DNA of 52,175 bases from contig BRYA01000263.1 of assembly GCA_030267965.1 (NCBI GenBank), positions 1,103 to 53,277 on the forward strand. The letters run 5' to 3'. This stretch comes from Triparma columacea. Its lineage: Eukaryota > Sar > Bolidophyceae > Parmales > Triparmaceae. The position numbers and the translations under genes were made by a program. The notes beneath the pieces are model-generated. The model was not told the DNA's origin, did no database searches, and saw only the letters and a list, made by a program, of their open reading frames with translations. Positions 10,104 to 19,859 of this stretch are shown here, in pieces (the first letter of the stretch is position 1; the number at the start of each line of letters is the position of its first letter).

Positions 10104-11860
10104 TTAAAGAAAGCGACGCTCGTCGTAGACTTTCAGGGCTGCGCTGTAGAACTCCACCGCTGCGGTGTCAGCCCACGATGAAATCATCCAATAGCCATTG
10201 AAGGGGTCCTTCGTAAAGGGGAAGAACGTCCCGTCTAGAAACGGGCAGTGAGAGCCCGTCTTTGTCACTGCGATAAGGCCCCTCTTAGTTTTACCAACTA
10301 ACTCGGCGTAGCTCATGTTGTTGTGCTGAGGGTAAGGGCTCTTCTCGTACAGGTTGGATATGGCGCAGCAAGGATCGTCTAAGGAGTTCATGACGAAAAC
10401 GGGCGTGGAGATGAAGTGCAGCTCGTTGACGGGATTCTCGCCCTCATAGTAGGCATCAGCGTTTTTGTACCCGGCGAAGGGAGCCGCTGCGTCCAAAAAG
10501 TCCTGCAAGGACTCTGCCGCGAGGGTCTTGTCAACGGCTTCGCTATCTAGTTCGCGCAGAACGGCCTCGTTCTGGTGAACGAAGTGGTCCTTAACCATGG
10601 CTGTCATGAGGGCGTTGTAGGGGAACTTGAACCTCTGCGGTGAGGGGAGGATTGGAGTTAGCTCAAGGGCCTAGTTTTCCACGACTCGCTCCTCCTAGTC
10701 TGATCTCACCTCCCTCTTGAGAACCTTTGAGGTGTCGTAGCCCGGGGTTAGCGTGATTGAGCCTACAAAGGTCGGGGAGGGCAACTCTGGATTGGTCTCC
10801 TTCCTCTTGTCCCAAACACTGAGCGCCCTCACGACCACGGCGCAGCCGGAGCTGATGCCGTGAAGGAAGAGCGCGGTGTTCGGGGCAACGAGGTTGTTCT
10901 TCACGTGCCAATACACCTGCTCGAGGTCGTCAACGTCGCCGAAGAGGTTCCACCGCGGCGCCTTGAGCAGCTGGTCGGGGGTGTGGCCCCTTCTATTTAT
11001 GGCGACAGTTCTAAAGCCCTCGGCCCACAGGCGACGGATGATCATGTTGGAGGGCAGGTCCTGCGAGAAACATCTTAGTCCAGGGGCGACGAGAACTACG
11101 GGGGAGGAGCTATTGAAGTTGGTTGAGTATTCCGAGGATGGATCGAGGGGAGGGAAGATGTCGAGCGATATTGTTTCGTTCAGGGAGGGGTCGTGAACGC
11201 AGTCCTGGAAAGAGGGGGAAAGGGGGCAATGTGTGAGTGAGCAATGTGTAGCGGGTAACTATCAAAGTGGTCGTAGTGTGTTCGTAGTGTTTTCGTAGTG
11301 TGTTCGTAGTGTGTTCGTCACGTGGCAGTCTCACCTTGACCCCCTTGTCCAAGCAGGCCGACACGTTAAACTCGTGGCGTTCAAAGGGGATACCGCCGCG
11401 ATGAAACTCGTTTTGGATCATCCAAGGCACGAACTGCATATGCCTGTTCTGTAGCATCCACGGGGGGCTTGGACCCTTCAGGATAGAGGGCGAGAGGGCA
11501 AGGATCTGCTCCAGCTTGGGGTCCGACCCTACCAAATGTCGGGGGGGGGGGTTGTGAGTTGTCGCATTCACGAAGATTGTATAGTGAACATTTTGCAAAC
11601 TCACCTTGTATGAAATCTTCGAGTCCCCCCGTATTGTAGTAAAGAGGTCCGAAGTAATATGCCGCTAAGCCGACTAGAATAGCAATGCGCACGGGAATTC
11701 TGTTGCTAAAGGGAACCTCAGAAGATTTTGCTTCAGTCGGCTTGGCCTTTGGAAATAGGATCCGATGAAAAAAATACGCATTGAAAGTAACAGTACAGAA
11801 GAAGAGGAAAATTGGTTCGATGAGCGAGGTCATATTGTCGATATCATGCATAGTATCCAT
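10104..11860 (-). CDS. ABHD1/ABHD3-type alpha/beta hydrolase
   Basis: Four exons, 11860-11605, 11528-11335, 11204-10710 and 10634-10104, join in phase to 491 residues. An N-terminal hydrophobic segment (EPIFLFFCTVTFNAYFF) and a second near residue 60 (IAILVGLAAYYFGPLYY) suggest a membrane anchor. The family features are VVLVAPGLR, the RRGHTP element that matches the N-x-RG motif of the EMB8/YheT group, a nucleophile elbow HGISSGC (G-x-S-x-G), the acid in NSLDDPCCA and the histidine in TGSHCPF. Members hydrolyse lipid esters, often phospholipids; the substrate here is unknown. Intron 2 carries an 11-bp tandem repeat. Confidence 0.85.
11271..11314. repeat. Four tandem copies of an 11-bp unit in a hydrolase intron
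   Basis: The unit TCGTAGTGTGT occurs four times head to tail, the second copy having TTT at its end. It lies inside intron 2 of the hydrolase gene, so it does not alter the protein. Confidence 0.9.
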
Positions 11861-11952
11861 CTAAATAACTAGTCAACAACTTGGTTCATCATCCGAACCC
11901 TTTCCCTGAGAAAACGCGATGCTCTGATTATACTAATTTAGGTCATTAATTC

Positions 11953-13433
11953 CTATACGTTAGGGTTCACTCCTACGCCAATCGCAGTAAGCTCCACCCC
12001 CTGGTCCACTCCTCCCCCTTCGCCCCCCAAGCCCACGACGTCAATCTCCTCATCTTCTGCGAAAAGCAAATCAAATTGCAAAAGGGAGTGGGAAAATGGG
12101 TGAAAATTATGGTGGCAGTTAAGGCCCTTCGCTCCTCTTCTCATCTCACCTGGCCTCTCCTTGTAAGCCTCCCTCGCCACCATCAGCACCTCCTGTGCGA
12201 ACTTGTTGGCTCCGTCAACGCCCAGCAGCTTCTTCAAATCCACGGAGCATTTATTCTGATCCCCTTTGAGGTTGTACTTGTTGAAGAGGAGAATGTGGAG
12301 AGCGGAGTCCTCTATGAGTTCCTTGATTTCGTTCGGCCCGTTGGGCAGATACCCTATCCAATAGCACTTTAGATTTCCCACTGCGCTGCTCTCTAGGTTA
12401 AGCAGCGCGTTTTCTTCATCGATGACATCGTACAAGTCGAATAGAACGAAGAAGCAGAGGAACTGCTCGAAGATGAACTCCTTGTTGAAGAGCTTCGCAA
12501 CCCTCTCCAAGTAGGTTTCCTTGTCTTCCTCGTCGTCCAAGCAGTCGTTACCCCCCGCGTCACAGTTGCTCGCGGCCCGCATTGATCCTGCGATAATGAA
12601 GCAGACAACTAAGACAAATACTTGAATGAAAAAGAAGAAGATGACGGTCCTCCGAAGCAGACTCATGTTGTTGAGGCGGCTCAATTGGATGTACCACTTC
12701 AGCGTCCCATATTTCGCGTCTACCTTGCACAAATGGCGGAAAATGTAAACGATCCAAACCACGGCGCACAGGAAGGTGGGAATATTAGCGACAAAGGTGA
12801 GGTAAGTCCGGGTGTAGTCCGCCTTGTTCTGCGACGAGAGAAACAGGTTGAGAGAGAAAGTCAGGGTAGAGTCTTTAGGGTTTGCGAAGTGACGAGGTCA
12901 TTCTTACCTCATTAACCAGTTCGTCCATCTGGTCCCATGCAGTGCCCTGTTTGGGATCGTCTTGGGACCGAGGATAATTGGCGGTCCAGGAATTAACTTC
13001 AGTATTGCAATCGTCAATGGGAATGGCGGCGACATTGCAGGAACATGAAAAGCTTTCCTCCCCTTCTAGTAACCCATTTGTAACCCGTTGGAAAGAGAGG
13101 AGGCCCACGCACTTCGGGAGGCCGGAGCTTACGAAAGATGCTGGGGTGCCTACTGAAAGATCCAAATCCTTCCTAAAGCTGTGATTATTCAGGTCGTCAA
13201 ACTTATCCTGAACGCAAGGGGTAGGAGGTTGGAGTTAGGGTTAACGTCGAGTGTGAGGGGGGAGTTTTTGGAGCTTTGGGCAGAGGAAGGCTTGGGAGTG
13301 AGGAAGTTCGGAGAAAGGTTTTTACGGGTTAACTTCTTACCCATGCTTCGTACAGAATGAGACAAAGGAACTTGAAATGGAATGTCACGGTAAAGAAAAG
13401 CCCGATTCCGGAAGAGATTGCACGAAAAGGCAT
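11953..13433 (-). CDS. Four-exon membrane protein of unknown function
   Basis: Exons 13433-13341, 13207-12908, 12828-12150 and 12056-11953 join in phase to 391 residues. Membrane helices are visible near residues 8-28 (SSGIGLFFTVTFHFKFLCLI), 140-160 (FVANIPTFLCAVVWIVYIFR) and 187-208 (VIFFFFIQVFVLVVCFIIAG), with another likely around FEQFLCFFVLFDLYDVI. The segment between helices 1 and 2 holds several cysteines (CSCNVAAIPIDDC) and could face the lumen or outside. The tail after the last helix is acidic. I do not recognise the family. The gene lies head to tail with its two leftward neighbours, in one of the few stretches where genes share a strand. Confidence 0.65.
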
Positions 13434-13506
13434 GAAGAAAGTTGTTTTTTATTTGTCTTTGGATCAAGGCTTGATTTCAAGGCCCAAATCCGGAGTTCGT
13501 TCATGT

Positions 13507-13541
13507 CCTCCCTCGCAAATAATTACTCCAAATAAACAATG
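13507..13541. repeat. 35-bp exact direct repeat, copy 1
   Basis: This copy lies upstream of the membrane protein gene at 13433 and matches 15329-15363 base for base over 35 bp, including the core GCAAATAATTACTCC and the end AAACAATG. Just after it, TGGCCGCACATA occurs twice within 30 bp. The rest of the 290-bp gap (13434-13723) shows no gene. Confidence 0.9.
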
Positions 13542-13723
13542 TTGGCCGCACATAATGTGAGCAATGATGGCCGCACATAGCATAAGCAAGTGCCTTTGGG
13601 TTTCTTAAAACGTAAAGTTCGGTCCTTTTTTACCCCCTCATCATAAGTATCAAAATATACCCGCCCCCCACTACCCAATATACCTACCCAATATACCTTA
13701 ACCAATCAAGAAGCAGTCCCCGT

Positions 13724-14778
13724 TTAGCTGGGGCTAGGGCTGGGGCTGGGGCTGGGGTCGTCTTCGCCGCCTCCGCCGCCGCCGCTGCTGGCAGCTTCAA
13801 TGCAAATCCTGGTGAATTCGGCACCCAGCTCAGCGCCTACCGCCTCAGGAGTCCCGCGAGAAGGGTCCTCAAGCAGGACCGAAAATGTCCAAGCGGAGAC
13901 CAGTTCGTACTGGCACGTCTCTGTCTCTCCGCAAGAGCTTAGCAGAGACCATCCGTATAAGTTAAGGTCTCCGTCAGGGCCTGTCACATTATACAGCTCG
14001 CCGCCCTGCGTGCCGCAAGAGCAGGGGGAGTACTGCAAGTGCGCATCGTACAATCCAGAAGCTGCGACGTGCAAAGCGAGCCGCAAGAAAATGAGGTTTG
14101 AGACATTTAAAAAGGCGGCAAACCTGGCAGAAGCTGCGTCGAATGTCGCTCCTCACCTTCTTCGTAGCTCAAAGTTGGGGTTCCTAGCAGAATTTCCTGC
14201 ATCCCGGTCGCCTTAACGCCTTGCTGGCAGGTAGGATTGGACCACTGTTTGGCACTGCAAATAACGTTGGTGTCGAAAGGATCATACTCCGGGCAGTTGC
14301 AAGCGAGATCATATAATGCTTGAACTCGCTCAAGGTCAAGGCCAGAGCAGTGGGAAGTCGCATGCACCAGCATACTATCTCCGCGCCCATCATCACACAT
14401 GCCTTGATCCCTTGCAACTTGGACGGGGTTTTGGTTGCCCCCCTGTTCTGTTGCAAATGCACCCGCAGCAATCATGTCGTAGAACTCCTGGTGACTTTCC
14501 ATACACTTGGGATCACCACAGTAGCCCCATTTCTCTTGGAAATTGGCAAAGAGCTTCCTGCGACGGAGGCGGTGGCTGTCGGCGTCGTGCGAAAGCGCGC
14601 AGAAGGCGTTGTCCCCAAGACGACATTGCGTTTCCTCCCCTCCAACCTGGCAGTGGTAGGTTAAATGATGGTCGTCAAGGCGACGCTCCTTGTCATGGCC
14701 GAAGGGGGAGAAAGAGAGACCACTGGCACTGGCACTGGCGCTTCCAAGGCAGAGAGCGAGAATGGCACTGAACTTCAT
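13724..14778 (-). CDS. Secreted protein with conserved cysteines, unknown function
   Basis: Two exons, 14778-14157 and 14061-13724, join in phase (…SYEE|ASGLYDAHLQ) to 319 residues. Residues 1-19 are a signal peptide (MKFSAILALCLGSASASAS). The mature chain holds many cysteines spread over its length (for example YHCQVGGEETQC, YCGDPKC, YSPCSCGTQGG, LLSSCGETETC), suggesting a disulfide-bonded extracellular or lumenal protein. A repeated-looking theme is a Cys-containing block followed by an acidic loop. The C-terminus is a glycine run and then a (PS)n tail encoded by a short GGGGCT repeat near 13729-13755. No family was recognised. Confidence 0.7.
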
Positions 14779-15360
14779 CTCAGACTAAGAGCAGTGGGGG
14801 TGTAGAACTGGGGGGGCGGCGGGGGGTTAGAGGGGGGGAGGGGGAGGGGGGAGGGGTGCGGATGGGAGGGGGGGAGAAGAGGGAGAGGAGGGGGGAAAGA
14901 GGGGGAAGGGCCAGGGGGGGGGTTAGATGGCTTTGATCGAAAGGCGCTGTTTTCATGAATCAAGCGCACTTTAAACAAGACCCAAATACGAAATATAGTG
15001 AGTTTGGCCATGATAGTAGAAGTTTCGGACGAGCATCCTCTCATGTGGGACAAAAAAGTCAGGGTAATGAAATCCAAGCGGCGCCTGAGCGAAGATGCAG
15101 ATTGAAAGATGAGGGGGAGGGGAGTGACGGAGACCAGAAGAGAGAGAGCAAGCATGTATGTATAGAAGATGATCCGCAGGCTTTGGAACTGAAACGACCA
15201 CCCACTATCTTCAGAGACCTACCTCGAATGTACCTGAAAACAGAATTCCGAAATATTAGAAGAGGTTTGAGAACCTTCTGCCTTCTGTTGTCCGGATGAT
15301 TCAATGATGTTGCCAACTTTCCTGGCCCCCTCCCTCGCAAATAATTACTCCAAATAAACA
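14779..15360. other. Divergent intergenic region with G-rich tract
   Basis: The 582-bp gap between two divergent genes begins with a strongly strand-asymmetric G-rich stretch at about 14806-14925, with many runs of four or more G on the plus strand. The remainder (14930-15328) has no recognisable gene, although open frames exist on both strands. The right end is the 35-bp repeat. Confidence 0.6.
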
Positions 15361-15363
15361 ATG
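15329..15363. repeat. 35-bp exact direct repeat, copy 2, overlapping a start codon
   Basis: Identical over 35 bp to 13507-13541. Its last three bases are the ATG of the beta-sandwich protein gene, so the repeat covers that gene's probable 5' UTR and start context (AAACAATG). Confidence 0.9.
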
Positions 15364-16654
15364 CCATCCTCCTCCTCCTGGTTGGACGCATCTATTGACA
15401 ACTTCACCGGTCAAGCCTGCATCGGTTGTGAACCGTGGAGGATGATCGAACCCAAGTCTGATCCCAAAAGTTCATCTTGGACATCGCACAATCGTGAGTT
15501 GGGTAGGGAAGGGGGAGGGGGGGGGGATATGAGGGTGTGAGGCGGTTGGGAGTGAGGACGGTGATCATTGACGTGGCGAGAGGGGTAAAATAGTGCGGGG
15601 TCGGGTGCGAGGAACATGCATGGAATGATTTCACTTGTAACTGTCGAGTGGGTGGGGTGGGGTGTGGGGAAGCGGAAATGGATAAAGGGGGGCGAGGGGG
15701 GTCTTGAGGGTCGTAGAATTCTCGTCGGGGGCTGCTTTTGGTGTGATGAACTCGTTTCTCTTCTTTTAACCATACCCTCCTCCCCTCCTCCCCTCCTCCC
15801 CTCCTCCCCTTCCCAACAGGTGCTGGACAAAACGGAGGACCTTCGCTTACATTTAAGCTCGCGAACAAGTCTCTTCTCTCTTACATTGAGATATACAACG
15901 GAGGGTGCTCGTCAATCGACGTTCACCTCGGGGTGAAGAAGGGAAGCCACAACCTTGTCAAGATTGTCTCATCCAAGAGGCTAGCGAGGAACAGGCTGAA
16001 CGAGGTCAAGATCGGACACATCCCCTGCAACTACGTCAAGATCGTCATCAAAGGTGGAGCTCCGATGAGCATCTACCAACTCAGGCTGAACGGAATCGAC
16101 GCGGGGGAGGTCGGAGCCAAGATGGGCCCAAGGTGAGGTTGAGTGGCAAGGGTGGCGGAACGGCGAACGAGGCGTGCCGTGCGCATCCTTGTCTCTCGGT
16201 GGACGCCTTCGCTCCACTAGCCATTAATCCTAACTGTTTCCGTATTTTGCTTCGCTCATCACATCACAGCACTGAGTACCTTCTCTACAGGGCCACAGAG
16301 AGGATGCTTTACGGGAAGTCACTCAGGATGGTCAGACCTATCGCCAAGCCCAGGCATGACAAGATGGAGAAGGTCGGGGGTGACCTTCCCGATAAGAGCT
16401 ACAGCTACCTCACCAACCTGGAGACGCCCCAGACTGTGGAGCTCAGCAGGGGATTCGGTGTGGAGGGGGAGAACCCGGTGGGGAAGAAGCTCGACGAGAT
16501 CCTCTTCGAGGCGATGCAGGGGGACTTCAAGGAGAGCCCTGATCGGGACGCAATCTTGCCGGATGGAGTCGGGGGCGTTGGGGGAAAGAGGGAGGAGGGA
16601 GGGGTGTGGTCTGAGGGGGAGGTCAAAATGATTCCGATAACGGGAGCGGCATGA
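15361..16654 (+). CDS. Galactose-binding-like beta-sandwich protein, unknown role
   Basis: Exons 15361-15493, 15820-16132 and 16270-16654 join in phase to 276 residues. Residues 1-150 read like an F5/8C or DOC-type jelly roll: a start with W and exposed loop (WTSHN, then GGPSLTFKLANKSLL), the strand pair YIEIYNGGCSSIDVHLG, and the closing YVKIVIKGGAPMSIYQLRL. Similar sandwiches occur in CEP104 and IFT25-like proteins, but the match is at fold level only. The C-terminal 120 residues are charged and unrecognised. The first intron contains a CTCCC repeat near 15778-15810. The start codon is chosen because it opens a phase-consistent exon and lies in an AAACAATG context. Confidence 0.6.
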
Positions 16655-17360
16655 GTGAGTGAGTGAGGGAGGGAGTGAGGGAGTCAGGGGGGATAAGTTG
16701 TAAAGTGCGTGTTTTTTAGATGTTAATGAGCAGTGTACATTATATTATTCGTGAGGGGGGGCGAGGACGGAGTGGCATTATCCACGCAAAAACGCTCTGA
16801 TAACAGTCTGCCAGTACACCAGGTAACTGACTTGGAAGTTTCAGTAGCTATGTGGAAGTAAAAGTGAACTGAAGAGACGACGTCAAACATGTACAAAAAA
16901 CGATTACCTTTTCGACAAAATGAGCAAAAAAAAACTGAAAAATTTAAAGCTGCTATACCACATACAATACCTACTGTATACATGATATTTCACGATCATA
17001 TCTAATTGTATTTTAAGACTTTTAAATTCTCCAAACCAAAATGAGAATACATTTTAAAAATTAATTTTAACGAAATAATTGAAGTTATGAAAGATACATG
17101 AAATTTATTAAAATGATTGAATTATATTTCATGTGTATAATAGATTACAAAAAAGTTTTTTAAAATTTTAAAATTGAAGATAATATTATTGTAATATGTA
17201 AATGTTACAAAAATACATGATTCAAATATTTAATCGAACATAATGATTCCGAAATACAAGAAACATATCAGAGAACATTTTAAACCGGGGTGAATTTTTT
17301 TTGTCAATACTTTTAGCCATTTTACTCGACAGCAAACGCCATTGTACATTTCTCAGCGCT
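16655..17360. other. Intergenic region containing an AT-rich island
   Basis: Bases 16655-16760 are ordinary, G-rich 3' flank. From about 16860 to 17300 the composition changes abruptly to a very AT-rich sequence with many A/T runs (for example TTTTTTAAAATTTTAAAATT near 17155) and stops in all frames. No gene, tRNA or inverted-repeat end was recognised in it. GC content returns at the PsbP-like gene. Confidence 0.75.
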
Positions 17361-18240
17361 ATGCGTACGTTCACTCTCTTATTCTTCCTCATGCTTCTTC
17401 TGTTTCCGCTCATAAGCCCGTACAGCCCCCACCCTCCTGCAATCCAAACTCGTCGGAAGTTGTTTTCCACCCTTACCATGTCCACCACCGTGGCCTTCGT
17501 TCTTGCACCACCTTCCATTTCGGCTGAGACGGCTGAGACAATGAAACTCGTGAGTGACCAGGAATTTAGCCTCAATGTGCCCACATCATTCTATGTGCTC
17601 AAGCGAAAGGACAAGGGCGACCTGCCAGATAAGAATGGTAACGGGCGTAGGGGAGCGACTGTGTTTACTGCGGGTCAGATGAAGAGGGCGTCGGTGATTG
17701 CGGTCGAGCGGTTCCCCATGAAGACACTACTTGAAGAGGCTGGGATTGCTTCTTCAGGTGACCTGTCAAACTTCCCCTCCATTTCTATTGATGCTGCGAA
17801 GATGGCGGAGCTGCTGAACACCCGTCGTGAGAAGGAAAGGGGTGCATCTGCCAATGCTCGCTCCATTGTTCAGCCCTCTTCCGCCTCCTTCATTTCCGAT
17901 ACAGAGCTTCGTTTTCGTCTGCGTGCTGACATTGACGTGCAGAAGCCAGAGCTTCTCATGGAGCAGGAGGGAGTTTCGGAGCTTATTAGGTACACTGACG
18001 CCAAAGCATTGCTGACCAAGAGCGGGGAGGTGAGGGAGTGCAGCGACGACGTTGAGGGCGACACGATATGACCCTCTCGTCGAACATTTCCCTTCCACAC
18101 AATTCCAAAACCTTACCCCCCACCCCCCCACCTTACCCCCTTAGATGTACGTAATATACGCCTCTGCCCTCGCTCAATACTACGATACCAGCGATGGCCC
18201 TCTTTTGCGCGACAGCGTGGATAGTTTCCAGGTGAATTAA
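17361..18240 (+). CDS. PsbP-domain thylakoid lumen protein, plastid-targeted
   Basis: Exons 17361-18029 and 18145-18240 join in phase to 254 residues. Reading through the GTGAGG donor would end at a false stop at 18069-18071; splicing restores the family's C-terminus MYVIYASALAQYYDTSDG, ending in SVDSFQVN. The N-terminus is a signal peptide (MRTFTLLFFLMLLLFPLIS), then a polar transit-like stretch with RRK, then a second hydrophobic segment ending before ETAE, consistent with routing through a secondary plastid to the thylakoid lumen. The mature part starts EFSLNVPTSFYVLKRKDKG, typical of PsbP/PPL proteins, which assist photosystem II or NDH complexes. Which member it is cannot be read. It ends 43 bp from the convergent epimerase gene. 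Confidence 0.8.
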
Positions 18241-18283
18241 TTGAGCAGTTCTTTTGATAAACAAAGTTAGATTCTATCTCCCC

Positions 18284-19348
18284 TTAAATCGCCCCCTTTT
18301 CCCTCAAGAACCCCACCAGATCCCCCAACGTTTCCTTCAAGGGTCTCAGCTCCACCCCTAAGCTCTCCTTCCTTGTATGATCAAACTGCGTCGGTACCTT
18401 ACCCTCATAGTCCTCGCCCTCTTTCAGTCCCGGCGGTGTATAATCCTCGCAGACCTCTCCGAACGCGCCGAGAATTTCCTTCCAGCTGAAACTCTTGTTA
18501 ACTCCGAAGTACCTTCCACTTGCACTCTCGTTCATTGCGGCAGCGACGTGCAGTGCGGCGAGGTCGCGGACGTCGATTATTGACATGCTGTCATTTGGGA
18601 TGTGCTCTGACATTGTCTGCTTCTTTAGGATCCTACATACCCACGGGAGGGAGTTACCCTTAATGTCACCCGGGTCGAGTTGCGGACCGAGGATTAGGTT
18701 GGGGTTCATAATAACAAGTCTTGGCGAGGCCTCAGCCAGTGCCTCATCAACAACCTCGTTCTTGTGGTTACGGCCGACGGCCTTGAAAGCGCCGATTTCC
18801 ATCAATGTCTTCGCAGCGGGGGAGAATTTACCTCTCGCAAGCTGCGTGGAGGAGCGCGAAGCACGGGGGTTGGCTCATGTAAAAGAGGGTATGACCTGTC
18901 AACTTCACCTTACCTGATCCTCAGGGTCTGAGAAGTGCAATACCTCACTCTTCGGGGTACTATCTTCCAGTCCCTTGGGATTAGTACTGCCACCTGAGCT
19001 CGTCAACACCACGCAGCCAACCCCTTTCTCCTTTGCCGTCTCAATCAACGACAGGGTATTTTCACACATGAAGTCCACGGTCTCCTGGCTCTGCTGCTCA
19101 AAGCCCGCGCAGAAAAAAGCCACATCTGCACCATCCAATATCACTCTCAATTGCTCCTTCGTCTCCCCCCCCTTTGATAGCTGCAGGGGTGAGATGGTGA
19201 CACCGTCGCCAAGATTTGTCAGCCAGGATGCTTTTCGAACATCTCTCGAACATGCCACGACAGACATACCCTTCTGGCTCAGTAATTGTGTAACCGAAGA
19301 ACCCACGTACCCGGTAGCTCCAATAACAACAGCCTTCATAGCTTTCAT
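18284..19348 (-). CDS. NAD(P)-binding epimerase/cinnamoyl-CoA reductase-like protein
   Basis: Exons 19348-18914 and 18841-18284 join in phase to 330 residues. The Rossmann motif is VIGATGYVGSSV at residues 7-18, with a second in-frame ATG at 19339 as an alternative start. VVLTSSGGSTNPKG and IMNPNLILGPQLDPGD match the extended short-chain dehydrogenase group that includes dihydroflavonol and cinnamoyl-CoA reductases, as does SIIDVRDLAALHVAA. The lysine of the YxxxK pair can be aligned with NHKNEVVDEAL, but no tyrosine stands four residues before it. The substrate is unknown. The absent tyrosine could mean an altered mechanism or an atypical member. Confidence 0.75.
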
Positions 19349-19859
19349 ATCTTTGCCTCAATCCCGTCGACCAGCAGCAGATGAATAATGAGTGCCTTTG
19401 GGTCTTTTCAGACAACTTGAGGGTTCCCATTTTCCTCTCACGAGGACCCACACCACGATTGAAGAAAGGTGAAAATGAGGCGAAAGTCAATTGTTTCTGT
19501 TGATGAAAAGATTATCTAAATTAATACCCAGACGTCCAAGAGCCATCCAACGATCACCTTCTGACGAGGATGTAAGTATATGTACTATCACACAGCGCAT
19601 CTCCAGCAATGATCATAAAATTCACACCCCCTCTCGCTGATTCTTGTATCTCTCGACTCCTACTCAAGGAATCTTTCCCCACCCGTCCTTACCCCTCCTC
19701 ACCCTCTCGCCTTGTACCGTATAACAGTCACACCCCTCAAGACAGAGTAGTCTAAGATACAAACCATCTACAAAGACGAATAAGAATCCTGCAAAGTCCG
19801 CGACCTCCCACAAACCCCTCCCCCACTCCCCTGATGCGATCACAATCACGGACTCCTGG
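19349..19859. other. Divergent intergenic region; possible unmodelled 5' exon
   Basis: No gene is firmly seen. An open frame from the ATG at 19609 (MIIKFTPPLADS) runs until about 19750, and the frame of the RING gene stays open upstream of 19860 for about 120 bp, so part of this region could be coding or 5' UTR of that gene. The 13-mer AGTGCCTTTGGGT near 19389 also occurs near 13590, in both cases upstream of a leftward gene. Confidence 0.4.

Noticed and set aside
18030..18071. Stop codon at 18069-18071 as the end of the PsbP-like protein
   Set aside because: The sequence after the GTGAGG donor is intronic; the conserved PsbP end is recovered from exon 2.
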